Of a stretch of 64,000 nucleotides of DNA, positions 46,999 through 58,687 are shown piece after piece (within the stretch, counting starts at the first letter, position 1; every line of letters starts with the position of its first letter). Both the position numbers and the translations under genes were made by a program. This DNA comes from Paraescarpia echinospica. Taxonomy: Eukaryota > Annelida > Polychaeta > Sabellida > Siboglinidae. The notes beneath the pieces are model-generated. The model worked only from the letters and a program-made list of their open reading frames with translations, was not told the DNA's origin and did no database searches. Location of the stretch: contig CM034543.1 in assembly GCA_020002185.1 (NCBI GenBank), forward strand, positions 3,753,834-3,817,833. The letters are read 5' to 3'.

Positions 46999-48318
46999 TT
47001 AGAGTGCATAGTCATCGAGACGTCGAGGGGCGTAACGTCGTCGTTGTGGTCGTTGTCGCTTTGGTGTCTCGTTGGAGGACATGGATGTTCTCGACGCTGA
47101 GTTGACATCTCGTGACGTGGGGGTTCTAGTATATAGAACGTCGGGCTGACTTTTCTCTCGGTGTGTCACTGGTGTTGCTGTCGTCATCTTAGGAATGTCC
47201 ACAGTATCTGGGACCTTTTCTATTTCCACCTTTTTTTTCCAGACAGGAAGTGGCTTAAACATCTTCTTGAACCGGGATGCATTGCGACGAATGGTGTACT
47301 TGTCATTCGCTGCGGTAACAGCTGTACCTTTGATGTTGGTGATCACCATGGGTTTGGGAAAGAACGGAGTGGACAGTTTGTTCGATTTCTTGTCATTACG
47401 CATGAGCACAGTGTCCCCCACTTGCAGGTCATTGTGGGTGGCCCTGTTTCTGTGATCAGTATATGTCTTTTGTGTCTGTTTTGCCTGTTCGTCGTTCCTT
47501 CGCGCTGCAGCGTGGATCTCGTTGTTGTCATGGTCATCATTCACTGTAATGTACGGCAATTTTGTTGCAGGTTCTCTACCAAACAGAAGGCGATGAGGGG
47601 AAAACTTTGTTGATTGGTGTGGTGTGGCCCGGTATACTTTGTCAAGCACCGGGATGACATTGTTTGCCGACACTGAGCGCACAATCTCTACTACAGGATA
47701 TCTTGAGTATTCATCTACCAGGACCATGAGTTCTTCGCCTGATGGTAGAGGTCCAAGAAAATCAACACTTAACTTTCTCCATGGCCCTGCTGGCATATTT
47801 GACATCTGCATGGGTTCAAGGTGTGGATGTCTGTTGTATGTGCATTGGCAGGCAAAACACTGGCGTACAGCCGTCTCGACTTTGTCGTTCATTTTCGGAA
47901 ACCACACCTTCGATCTGATGAGTTCCTTTGTTTTGGCCATTCCTTGATGACCTTCATGTGCAAGAGACACAGCTTGGTCTCTTAGGGATGTTGGGATGAC
48001 TACCTTTGAGCCCCGTAGTAGTATGTCGTCGTCTGTGACCGTCAATTCTTCTCTAACTTTGTAGAACTCTCGCAACGTGGGGTCATCCGATTTACAGATC
48101 TCGAACCATCGTCCGTTTCTGCACAGAGTGATGATCGTTTGCATCATGCCATCTGTTTTAGTAGCAAGTTTGACATCCTCAATGTTCATGGCATTGGGAA
48201 TACTGGATGACCCGATAAAATGCACATACTGTTCGGCCATTTTATGGTGACGGAGAGCCCTAGCCGTGATTATCGGATTTCTGGACATATAGTCGGTTGG
48301 GTTTTTGCTTCCCGCCAT
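46999..48318 (-). pseudogene. Ty3-type retrotransposon pol fragment with gutted integrase
   Basis: A 439-codon minus frame starts in the connection region after RNase H (SKNPTDYMSRNP). It continues with the H2C2 zinc-binding part (H121, H124, C154, C157) and the start of the integrase core with the first catalytic Asp (SVDFLGPLP, residue 186). Around residue 228 it jumps from VIPVLDKV straight to YRATPHQSTKFSPHRLLFG. In Ty3 integrases about 80-100 residues with the second Asp and the Glu lie between these. Their loss in frame makes it catalytically dead. The basic C-terminal tail ends RRRYAPRRLDDYAL. Reverse transcriptase, gag and LTRs are not seen. The LINE 3' end lies 75 bp away. Confidence 0.88.
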
Positions 48319-48546
48319 ATATTTCAGAGTGAAGCTATATGAGTAGTTAGTAGGACCTGTACGATCTCAAAAGCCTACTTATAAAAAAGAATTTAATGAC
48401 CCCTAATGAGTTTTTGCACATCGCTGAGTCAGCAAAAATGCGAGACTAATCCTATGCATAAAAAAAGATCAAAGGCTTTGTGGTTGACACTAATGAGTTT
48501 GGGAAACCTACTTATAAAAAATGTGATTGATGAGCGATGTAATTTG
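48319..48546. other. Spacer with CCTACTTATAAAAAA motifs
   Basis: The motif CCTACTTATAAAAAA occurs near 48,376, 48,508 and 48,720. No gene was seen. Confidence 0.4.
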
Positions 48547-49395
48547 ATACTAATTGGATGATTGACAGTACACTAGAGAGATGCCACCTAGCGGTGAGTG
48601 CGGAGAGTATTTTAGTCCTAGCGATCAACGCCGTACCTAGAGCGCGCTGACGTAAGCAATAATGCGTTTAATAATAAAGTATATAAGTTTAGTTTCGCAG
48701 GGTAGTTACGGTCATAAAACCCTACTTATAAAAAATATAAAAATACTTATATAAAAAATAAAAAAAAATAAAAAAAAAAAATAAAAAAAAAATATATATA
48801 TATAAAAAAATATAAAAAATATAAATAATGAGTTTATCGCGCTAACCACGCTAAAACCATGCAACTATGTAAGTATAAAATTTGATACTAATTGGATGAT
48901 TGATTACCCCTACACTAGAGTTGCCACCTAGCGGTGAGTGCAGAGAGTATTTTAGTTCTAGCGATCAACGTCGTACCTAGAGTGTGCTGACGTAAGCAAT
49001 AATATTGCGCTAACCACGCTAAAACCATTGTATAAACCATACACCTAGCGGTGAGTGTAGAGAGGATTGTAGTTCGCCCCCCTAGCGATCAACGTCGTAC
49101 ATAGAGTGCGTTTATTGCGCCAATATATAGCCAACCACGATAAAACCATTGTATAAACGTCGACGACGGATTAGCTCTCCTGGGAGAGTATGCGACTAGG
49201 GATCGAAAGATTCCGGGTCCGAATCCGTTCGTCGACCCTTTTTAGATTCCCCCTAGCGGCGGTATAACCGGGGTAAAACCACTGCTCTTAGGAGAGCGTT
49301 CGCCTAGGGATCGAAAGATTTGATTCGACCCTAGCAATCAACGCCGTACCTAGAGCGTGCTGCCGTAAGCAATAATGCGTTTATTGCGGTAATAT
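48547..49395. repeat. Decayed repeat of a block of about 130 bp
   Basis: The block TGATACTAATTGGATGATTG...GCCACCTAGCGGTGAGTG...CTAGCGATCAACG...GACGTAAGCAATAAT recurs at 48,547-48,670 and 48,890-49,010. Partial copies lie at about 49,045-49,125 and 49,335-49,395. An A/T homopolymer-rich stretch separates the first two. Confidence 0.8.
49162..49233 (+). tRNA. tRNA-like sequence (pseudogene or SINE head)
   Basis: An A-box-like TTAGCTCTCCTGGGAGAGTA and a B-box GGTCCGAATCC lie at tRNA spacing. GACGA at the 5' end pairs with TCGTC at the 3' end. A seven-base loop CTAGGGA sits where the anticodon loop should be (anticodon would be AGG, Pro). The acceptor stem has mismatches and there are extra bases before the D arm, so a working tRNA is unlikely. 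A shorter echo (CTCTTAGGAGAGCGTTCGCC plus TAGGGATCGAAAGATT) lies at 49,287-49,322. Confidence 0.45.
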
Positions 49396-49402
49396 ATAAC
49401 CA

Positions 49403-49535
49403 CTATGAAATGACTGTGTGCAGTTTTTTTTTGGTCATGAATGGCGCACTGTACCCTATGTTGACAGCAACGATAAGAGCGACGACTGCTGCTGCAGCGA
49501 TTAAGGCCGGCTGCTGCTCTAGTGGACTTTGACCC
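49403..49535 (-). CDS. Candidate terminal exon with a membrane segment
   Basis: After an acceptor TGTCATCCAG the minus strand reads GQSPLEQQPALIAAAAVV and then ALIVAVNIGYSAPFMTKKK, ending in a stop 43 codons in. This has the form of one transmembrane helix with a basic cytoplasmic end. It starts in the same phase (one base, then codons) as the last exon of the plus-strand paralog. It could be an alternative last exon of the gene at 49,684-51,029, but I see no strong donor in the right phase in that gene's exon. Chance is possible. Confidence 0.35.
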
Positions 49536-49683
49536 CTGGATGACAGCATAGCTGGCTAACGGTAAACAACGTTCTGGTGGAAGGATTAAAACGAAACCAA
49601 CGCGTTGTGCGTTTAAATACGTTCTAGTCGTGGGATTACAATGAAAATCAAATGCATAAATACACTAATGTTCAGTAGGGTGT

Positions 49684-51029
49684 TTATGCATTGGACACAG
49701 ACGCGTGAAAACGTGAGTAGTGACTGAAATATTTATTGCGGAGCAGTATGATAGGCGAGCATTCGGCCAGCATTCGCCCGCGGTCAACGGGTCGCCCTAT
49801 TGTCCATAGCCCGTTGGGCTGCTTGACGAGGAATACTCTGGCCAGATCGGCGATGTCGTCTTCATCGTCGTCAGAGTCGTAGTGGTGGTGATGGCTGTCA
49901 GTGCCTGTCGGCGTGATGACGTGCGTAGGAGGCAACGTGAGGGTGAAAGGAGCGACCGTGCATGTCGGCTTGGTCGTCCGTGATAATGTGCCGGTTGTAG
50001 GCAGTTGGATCGGTCTATGAACTAAAACCACAATACATTTTAAACAAAGGATGAGAACCATGCATTGTTTAAATGATAAAATGAGAACCACAATGGTAAA
50101 ATAAAATGATGCATTACAATGGTTGTGAAATAAAATGAGACACAATGATAAAATAAAATGAGACATTGTTTAAATGATGAAATAAAATGAGAACCACAAT
50201 GATAAAATAAAATGATGCATTACAATGGTTGTGAAATAAAATGAGACACAATGATAAAATAAAATGAGACATTGTTTAAATGATGAAATAAAATGAGACA
50301 TGGTATTTAAACGGTAAAATGCATGCATGCATGCATGCATGCATGCGTACTTAACTGTAGTAAAAATAAAATGAGAGATATGCACGTACACATGCATACA
50401 CTTACAATTGTTTAAATGGTAAAATAAAATGCATGCATGCAGGCGTAGTTACAACAACTGTTTAAACTGTAAAATATGATGCATTACAATAGTTGTGAAA
50501 TAAAATGAGACATTGTTTAAACGGTAAAATAAAATGATGCATTGTTTAAATGATGAAATAAAATGAGACATAAACGGTAAAATGCATGCAAGTTTGCGTA
50601 CTTAACTGTAGTAAAAATAAAATGAGAGATGCACGTACACATGCACGCACGCGCGTACTTACAATTGTTTAAATGGTAAAATAAGATGCATGCATGCAGG
50701 CGTAGTTACAACAACTGTTTAAACGGTAAAATAAAATACATGCAGCATGCATGCGTACTATTTAAACAGTAAAATACATGCATGCATGCATGCGTACTAT
50801 TTAAACGGTAAAATACATGCATGTTGTGTACTTACAACAACTGTAGTAAAATGAGAGACATGTACGCGTACTTACAACTGTTTAAATGATAAAATGCATG
50901 CATGCATGCATGACGCGTAGTTACAACAACTGTTTAAATGTGTTGGATCTTACCGTGGCGTTGACTTATGTGGTGTGGTCATGTTTGATGAAAAGTTCGG
51001 AGCGATGTATAGACGTTGATTGCGCGTGA
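49684..51029 (-). CDS. Unknown small gene, minus member of a divergent paralog pair
   Basis: Two exons are visible. Exon 51029-50954 follows CTTTTACAG, reads TRNQRLYIAPNFSSNMTTPH and ends CCACG|GTAAGA. Exon 50014-49684 follows TTCATAG and joins in phase. It ends in a stop that lies close to an AATAAA inside the coding end. The second exon contains KPTCTVAP, PPTHVITP, a His run, an acidic DSDDDEDDI stretch, then LARVFLVKQPNGLWTIGRP. Aligned by eye with the plus-strand gene at 51,699, the pattern KPxCxVAP...PP..ITP...SH...DDI..L...FL....NGxW is shared. Conserved pattern in two opposite-strand copies, with correct splice phase, argues strongly for real coding sequence. At least one upstream exon (phase 1) is missing. 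Function and localisation are unknown. Confidence 0.7.
50040..50940. repeat. Intron made of interspersed short repeats
   Basis: Recurring modules (TAAAATAAAATGAGACATTG, TTGTTTAAATGATGAAATAA, TGCATGCATGCATGC, TTACAACAACTGTTTAAA) are shuffled through the intron of the minus-strand gene. Confidence 0.9.
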
Positions 51030-51093
51030 CTGTAAAAGTGTGTATGAAATGTGCGCGCCGTCAAACAGCAGTGGCGGCGGCGCATGACACTAC

Positions 51094-51548
51094 GGCTTAT
51101 CTTGATTGGAATGTGAACGGAGAACAAAGGATTTTTATAAACGATAAACGAAACGTTAAAATCATGAAATTAAACGTTGTATACGATCCCTGGAGGGTTA
51201 GGAAACACGAGATGCAGTGATATTAGAGAAATTTGCTGTAAAAGTCACATTTGACAATGGATGTACTGACGTGAACGCTAACTTTTTTTTTAAAACAAAT
51301 TCCTCGGTAGACTAGGCGGAATGTGACATCTGTTGCGCGTGACTTATCGCGATTGGAATGTGAACGGAGAACAAAGGATTTTTACAAACGATAAATGAGA
51401 CGTTAAAAGCATGAAACTAAACGTTGTATAGGTTCAGTGTGGAGTCAGGAAACTGGAGATGCATCGATATTAGAGAAATGTGATGTAAAGAGAGATTTAA
51501 CGGTGAATGTACTGACGTGACCGGAAACTTTTTTCGAAAACAAAATGC
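51094..51548. repeat. Tandem duplication, about 200 bp, offset 248
   Basis: 51,094-51,300 recurs at 51,342-51,548 (shared GATTGGAATGTGAACGGAGA and AACAAAGGATTTTTA blocks) with about 15-20 percent change. It lies between the two divergent paralogs. A 5' scrap of the minus gene's exon (GTCACGCGCAA) is repeated with it. Confidence 0.85.
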
Positions 51549-51698
51549 CTGGGATAAATTAAGTATGCACGCTGATAATTGAATAAGATAATGGTATTAG
51601 TGTGAAGTACGCATGCGCGTTATTTGGAAAAGTATCAAACGGTTGAGAAAATGCTATATTGTATGACGCTGAAGTTCTAACGTGTATTCTTTCTACAG

Positions 51699-54600
51699 CA
51701 GGCCCTGTCAGCAGCAGCAGCAGCAGCAGCAGCAAAGCCGGTATGCTCGGTCGCTCCCATATCACGGAGTGACCCCCCTCGCCCAATCACTCCACCACCA
51801 CCACCACCACCACCTATCAGCCACGACGCCGATGTCTTCGATGACGACATCAGCCTCGTGTCTCCGTTCTTAAGAAGAGGAAGCAATGGATCGTGGTACA
51901 CGCCTATCCCACCGACCAAACTATTACACTACCCTGACAGACATCCACACAAGCTAGTGGTGTTAGTTGACTACACTACCCTGATAGACATCATCACAAG
52001 CTAGTGGTGGTAAGTTGACTACACTACCCTGACAGACATCCACACAAGCTAGTGGTGGTAAGTTGCCTACACTACCTTGACAGACATCCTCACAAGCTAG
52101 TGGTGGTAGTTGACTACACTACCCTGACAGACATCCTCACAAGCTAGTGGTGGTAAGTTGACTACACTACCCGGACAGACATCCTCACAAGCTAGTGGTG
52201 GTAGTTGACTACACTACCCTGACAGACATCATCACAAGCTAGTGGTGGTAAGTTGACTACACTACCCGGACAGACATTCTCACAAGTTAGTGATGGTAGT
52301 TGACTATACTATCCTGGCAGACATCCTCACAAGCTAGTGGTGGTAGTTGACTACACTACCCTGGCAGACATCCCCACAAGCTAGTGGTGGTAGTTGACTA
52401 CACTACCCTGGCAGACATCCTCACAAGCTAGTGGTGGTAGTTAACTACACTACCCTGGCAGACATCCTCACAAGCTAGCGGTGGTAGTTGACTACACTAC
52501 CCTGGCAGACATACTCATAAGCTAGTGGTGATAGTTGACTACACTACCCTGACAGACATCCTCACAAGTTAGTGATGGTAGTAGACTACACTTCCCTGAC
52601 AGACATCCTCACAAGCTAGTGGTGGTAGTTGACTACACTACCCTGACAGACATTCTCCCAAGCTAGTGATGGTAGTTGACTACACTACTCTGGCAGACAT
52701 CCTCACAAGCTAGTGATGGTAGTTGACTACACTACCCTGACAGACATCCTCACAAGCTAGTGATGGTAGTTGTCTACACTACCCTGACAGACATCACTCA
52801 CTCCACTGTCTACTACCTACTGGCCACTGTCTACTCACTCCACTGCCTACTACCTACTGCCCACTGTCCACTCACTCCACTGTCTACTACCTACTGCCCA
52901 CTGTCTACTCACTCCACTGTCTACTACCTACTGCCCACTGTCCACTCACTCCACTGTCTACTACCTACTGCCCACTGTCTACTCTCTCCACTGTCTACTA
53001 CCTACTGTCTACTCACTCCACTGTCTACTACCTACTGCCCACTGTCCACTCACTCCACTGTCTACTACCTACTACCCGCTGTCTACTCACTCCACTGTCT
53101 ACTACCTACTGTCCACTCACTCCACTGTCTACTACCTACTGCCACTCCACTTTCTACTGCCTACTGCCCACTGTCTACTCACTCTACTGTCTACTACCAA
53201 CTGTCCACTGTCCACTCACTCCACTGTCTACTCACTCCACTGCCTACTACCTACTGCCCACTGTCTACTCACTCCACTGTCTACTACCTACTACCCACTG
53301 TCCACTGCCTACTGCCCACTGTCTACTAACTCTACTGTCCACTGTCCACTCACTCCACTGTCTACTGCCCACTGTTTACTCACACCACTGTCTACTACCT
53401 ACTGTCTGTTCACTCCACTGTCTACTACCTACTGCCCACTGTCCACTCACTCCACTGTCTACTGTCCGCTCACTCCACTGTCTACTGCCCACTGTCTACT
53501 CACTCCACTGTCTACTACTTACTGCCCACTGTCTACTACCTACTGCCCACTGTCTACTCACTCCACCATCTACTACCTACTGCCCACTGTCCACTCACTC
53601 CACTGTCTACTACCTACTGCCCACTGTCTACTCACTCCACTGTCTACTGCCTACTGCCCACTGTCAACTCACTCCACTGTCTACTACCTACTGCCCACTC
53701 ACTCCACTGCCTACTACCTACTGCCCGCTGTCTACTCATTCCACTGTCTACTACCTACTGCCCACTGTCTACTCACTCCACTACTGCCCACTGTCTACTC
53801 ACTCCACTGTCTACTGCCTACTGCCCACTGTCTACTCACTCTACTGTCTACAACCTACTGCCCACTGTCCACTCACTCCACTGTCTACTACCTACTACCC
53901 ACTGTCTACTCACTCCACTGTCTACTGCCTCCTACCCACTGTCTACTCACTCTACTGTCTACTTCCCACTGTCCACTGTCTACTCACTCTACTGTCTACT
54001 GCCCACTGTCTACTCACTCTACTGTCTACTACCTACTACCCACTGTCTACTCACTCCACTGCCTACTCCCTACTGCCCACTGTCTACTCACTCCACTTTC
54101 TACTGCCTACTGCCCACTGTCTACTCACTCTACTGTCTACTACCAACTGCCCACTGTCCACTCACTCCACTGTCTACTCACTCCACTGCCTACTACCAAC
54201 TGCCCACTGTCTACTCACTCCACTGTCTACTACCTACTGCCCACTGTCTACTGCCTAATGCCCACTGTCTACTAACTCTACTGCCCACTGTCCACTCACT
54301 CCACTGTCTACTGCCCACTGTCTACTCACTCCACTGTCTACTACCTACTGTCTGTTCACTCCACTGTCTACTACCTACTGCCCACTGTCCACTCACTCCA
54401 CTGTCTACTGTCTACTCACTCCACTGTCTACTGTCTACTCACTCTACTGTCTACTACCTACTGTCCGCTCACTCCACTGTCTACTACCTACTGCCCACTG
54501 TCTACTCATTCCACTGTCTACTGTCTACTGTCTACTCACTCCACTGTCTATTACCTACTGCCCACTGTCTACTCACTCCACTGTCTACTACCTACTGCCC

Positions 54601-55610
54601 ACTGTCTACTCACTCCACTGTCTACTACCTACTGCCCTCTGTCTACTCACTCTACTGTGTTGGGACTCTAACAGTGTCCAGTCACCCCCATACACATATA
54701 ACATATAGACAGAAGGTTGGGACTCTGACAGGGTCCAGTCACCCCCATACACATATAACATAGAGACGGAAGGTTGGGACTCTGACAGGGTTCAATCACC
54801 CCCATACACATATAACATATAGACAGAAGGTTGGGTGTCCTGTCACCCCCATACACATATAACATACAGACGGAAGGTTGGGACTCTGACAGTGTCCAGT
54901 TACCCCCATACACATATAACATGTAGACGGAAGGTTGGCACTCTGACAGTGTCCACTCACCCCCATACACATATAACGTATAGACGGAAGGTTGGGTGTA
55001 GGGTTAGATAGAGAGAAAAAGTTGGGGTTAACCTCGCGAAATTCACTCCACTGTCTACTGTCTACTACCTACTGTCTACTCACTCCACTGTCTACTGCCT
55101 ACTGTCTACTCACTCCACTGTCTACTACCTACTGCCCACTGTCTACTCACTCCACTGTCTACTACCTACTGCCCACTGTCTACTCACTCCACTGTCTACT
55201 ACCTACTGCCCTCTGTCTACTCACTCTACTGTGTTGGGACTCTAACAGTGTCCAGTCACCCCATACACATATAACATATAGACAGGAGGTTGGGACTCTG
55301 ACAGGGTCCAGTCACCCCCATACACATATAACATAGAGACGGAAGGTTGGGACTCTGACAGGATTCAATCACCCCCATACACATATAACATAAAGACAGA
55401 AGGTTGGGTGTCCTGTCACCCCCATACACATATAACATACAGACGGAAGGTTGGGACTCTGAAAGTGTCCAGTTACCCCCATACACATATAACATGTAGA
55501 CGGAAGGTTGGCACTCTGACAGTGTCCACTCACCCGCGGCGTTGAGCTACTTCTACGCCAAACGTCGCGTGCTCGACGACGGCGTCACTACGGCGCCGAT
55601 ACTCGTATAA
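51699..55610 (+). CDS. Unknown gene, plus member of a divergent paralog pair
   Basis: Exon 51699-51961 follows a good acceptor (TTCTTTCTACAG). It encodes poly-Ala, KPVCSVAPISR, a Pro run after PRPIT, SHDADVFDDDISLVSPFL and GSNGSWYTPIPP, and ends after HYPDRHPHKLV at a GTTAGT donor in phase 2. The last exon 55523-55610 follows CTGACAG, fits that phase, and reads VHSPAALSYFYAKRRVLDDG to a stop after TTAPILV. Pattern and order match the minus-strand gene at 49,684-51,029. Upstream exons and the start are not found. The 3.6 kb intron is entirely minisatellite. Exact donor choice is uncertain because the exon end is itself tandemly repeated downstream. Function unknown. Confidence 0.65.
51930..52790. 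repeat. 46/47-bp minisatellite derived from an exon-intron junction
   Basis: About 18 units of CTACACTACCCTGACAGACA plus TCCTCACAAGCTAGTGGTGG. The first unit is the 3' end of the coding exon at 51,699. Several 47-bp units contain GTAAGT (for example 52,010-52,015) where others have GTAGTT, so the array multiplies a splice donor. Confidence 0.93.
52791..54660. repeat. About 37-bp minisatellite (CCACTGTCTACTACCTACTG...)
   Basis: Shuffled modules CTACTACCTACTGCCCACTG, TCTACTCACTCCACTG and TCCACTCACTCCACTG run for 1.9 kb within the intron of the plus-strand gene. A further block lies at 55,045-55,230. Confidence 0.95.
54661..55530. repeat. 57-bp minisatellite blocks derived from an intron-exon junction
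   Basis: The unit ACTCTGACAGTGTCCAGTCA plus CCCCCATACACATATAACAT and GAAGGTTGGG occurs about six times at 54,661-55,005 and five times at 55,234-55,530, the two blocks being 573 bp apart. The last unit runs straight into the final exon (CTGACAG|TGTCCACTCACCCG), so the unit includes the splice acceptor. Confidence 0.93.
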
Positions 55611-55710
55611 ACAACCTACCTAACATAAGGACTATCCCTACCTACCTACCTACCTAAGGGGTCACTTTTTTGTCTCTCTTTTTTTGTGTGTAAAATAAAA
55701 AAGGTTCAGG

Positions 55711-56710
55711 NNNNNNNNNNNNNNNNNNNNNNNNNNNNNNNNNNNNNNNNNNNNNNNNNNNNNNNNNNNNNNNNNNNNNNNNNNNNNNNNNNNNNNNNNN
55801 NNNNNNNNNNNNNNNNNNNNNNNNNNNNNNNNNNNNNNNNNNNNNNNNNNNNNNNNNNNNNNNNNNNNNNNNNNNNNNNNNNNNNNNNNNNNNNNNNNNN
55901 NNNNNNNNNNNNNNNNNNNNNNNNNNNNNNNNNNNNNNNNNNNNNNNNNNNNNNNNNNNNNNNNNNNNNNNNNNNNNNNNNNNNNNNNNNNNNNNNNNNN
56001 NNNNNNNNNNNNNNNNNNNNNNNNNNNNNNNNNNNNNNNNNNNNNNNNNNNNNNNNNNNNNNNNNNNNNNNNNNNNNNNNNNNNNNNNNNNNNNNNNNNN
56101 NNNNNNNNNNNNNNNNNNNNNNNNNNNNNNNNNNNNNNNNNNNNNNNNNNNNNNNNNNNNNNNNNNNNNNNNNNNNNNNNNNNNNNNNNNNNNNNNNNNN
56201 NNNNNNNNNNNNNNNNNNNNNNNNNNNNNNNNNNNNNNNNNNNNNNNNNNNNNNNNNNNNNNNNNNNNNNNNNNNNNNNNNNNNNNNNNNNNNNNNNNNN
56301 NNNNNNNNNNNNNNNNNNNNNNNNNNNNNNNNNNNNNNNNNNNNNNNNNNNNNNNNNNNNNNNNNNNNNNNNNNNNNNNNNNNNNNNNNNNNNNNNNNNN
56401 NNNNNNNNNNNNNNNNNNNNNNNNNNNNNNNNNNNNNNNNNNNNNNNNNNNNNNNNNNNNNNNNNNNNNNNNNNNNNNNNNNNNNNNNNNNNNNNNNNNN
56501 NNNNNNNNNNNNNNNNNNNNNNNNNNNNNNNNNNNNNNNNNNNNNNNNNNNNNNNNNNNNNNNNNNNNNNNNNNNNNNNNNNNNNNNNNNNNNNNNNNNN
56601 NNNNNNNNNNNNNNNNNNNNNNNNNNNNNNNNNNNNNNNNNNNNNNNNNNNNNNNNNNNNNNNNNNNNNNNNNNNNNNNNNNNNNNNNNNNNNNNNNNNN
56701 NNNNNNNNNN
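55711..56710. other. Assembly gap, 1000 N
   Basis: Exactly 1000 undetermined bases, a conventional scaffold gap size. Confidence 0.99.
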
Positions 56711-56819
56711 AACGATGCCAGTAGCGTCCACAATTCCTTTCGCGCTTGCGGATATCCGGCATATAAAAGCAATAATACTGGTTAGTTTGTCGTGCGCGAA
56801 GGTTTCATAGGCAACGTCC

Positions 56820-58610
56820 TCAAGCAACAACCTGTGTGCGCTTGTTACTACGCCCGTGTGTCTCCCCGTCCTGCACTGTGCGAATTCCGTACAGTTGTAC
56901 GCCATTTGACTGCACCGTCCCGTCCGCCACCTCCGTTTTCGCACTAGTGACGTCACGTCCGGTTCCGGTCTCGTGACAGTTATCCGTGCGCGCGTCCGCC
57001 ACAGCCAGCGTGTATTTGGCGCACCAGCGTTCGTGTACCTTCATCACCACGAGCGCCGTCGCCAATGGCAACGGCGTCACCACGGCAACTGCAATAGGCA
57101 TCGTTGTCGCGAGATCGCCGTCGGGCATCGGGAAGGTGGCGAGAAGCAACAGGATGCCGATGCCCGTGTCCTGAATCCCCGTCTCTATGGCGATGGTCGC
57201 TGCCCGTCGCACTGACTGACGACACACGCGGGCGATGACGTAACCGAGGAGGAAGCCGAAGTAGGGCAGGAGCATGGCCGCCGGGATGATGTACCAGACC
57301 CGGCCCATGATCCTGCGGGTGCGGCGTAAAACATAGTTAACAAAATTGTGTATATCGCAGGAGAATTGTAGTTAATCATAAAGAGAGACCTTAACCCATC
57401 AGTTGACAACTGGAGTACTGCTTACGGATCTTGAGATTGACCAATCCTTTTGTTTTGATGCGTCTCTGAGCTTGGTTTCCAAGGATTTAGGCGCAATAGA
57501 AGTTATCTTATTATTATTATTTATTGTTCTGGTTTGATATAATGGAGAAATATGCAGAAAACAAACAAGAAGACGAAAAACAACAACCAGAGGAGGACGA
57601 AAACGAAGACGACGAAGAATTAGTAGCAGAATTATAAAACGAAGCAGAATATAAAAAAGAAAGAAAAAGAAACATATAAATAATATGATAAATAAATACA
57701 TAAATAATAAGAAAAATAAGTACGGAAATAATAAGACAAATAAGTATAAAAATAATAAGAGAAATATGTAGCGAAATGAGAAGAGAAAGAACAAGAGAAA
57801 GAAGATGAGAAGAAAAAAAGAAGAATATTTACATCTTCTTGTAGAGCTTCCGAGAACCATCAAACACACATTAATTCAACTTGTGGCAACATTCTGTGTG
57901 CCAACTGGTTGACCGGGACATCATAACAACACCGGTATGTCAGCAACACAAACCTGTATATGAACATATTGGTGACGGACCCGACGACGATCACCCACAG
58001 GAGGAAGATGGCGGCGAGAGGTTTGATGGCGTGACACAGACGTTGACCGAGCCGAGGCCGCCAGTGTCTGAGCGCTGCCCCGAGTGAGCAGGGCAAGGCG
58101 ATGGTCAACATGCCCGTCGCTATGAAACCGTACGGGATCTCGATGGCCGTGTCGCGGACGTACAAGCCTCCGAGAGCCCACATCCAGAACGGCACCATCG
58201 CTACAAGAACAGGATACGCGCCACAGATTACACGGACGTACCATATTCAATAAGGATAGTCAGGATTTTAGGAGGAATACACCGATTTAATATCAATTTG
58301 TTTCAACTTGAAAATCGTGATAAGTTGAAGTGAATATCTTCTAGTGGTAATCGCACAAGTATAACATGGAACGACAGACTTGTGGTGATCGAAAAAATAC
58401 TTAGCTTAGCCTAGCATGCTTTGGTAGATTCTAAACAAATCCTAGCGGATTGAGTTATTGAAAAGGGAGTTAAGGGACAGCTGCATACACGCACACTTAT
58501 TATGTTAGACGTGACTGCAAAGCAAAGTACTTATACGTCACCTTCTATTTAGACGCGTCGTGTATCGTTGTTTCTCCGGCGGTCTGCAATTATTTGTTTT
58601 ACCAACATAT

Positions 58611-58687
<77 letters not shown>

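Noticed and set aside
48340..48353. AGTAGTTAGTAGG shared with the hairpin at 36,611
   Set aside because: A 13-base match is expected by chance in a window of this size.
51677..51919. Minus-strand frame with poly-Gly and poly-Ala
   Set aside because: The plus strand has the proper acceptor, a longer frame and the paralog match; the minus frame is its shadow.
55654..56956. Open frames of about 370-416 codons across the gap
   Set aside because: They consist of undetermined bases.
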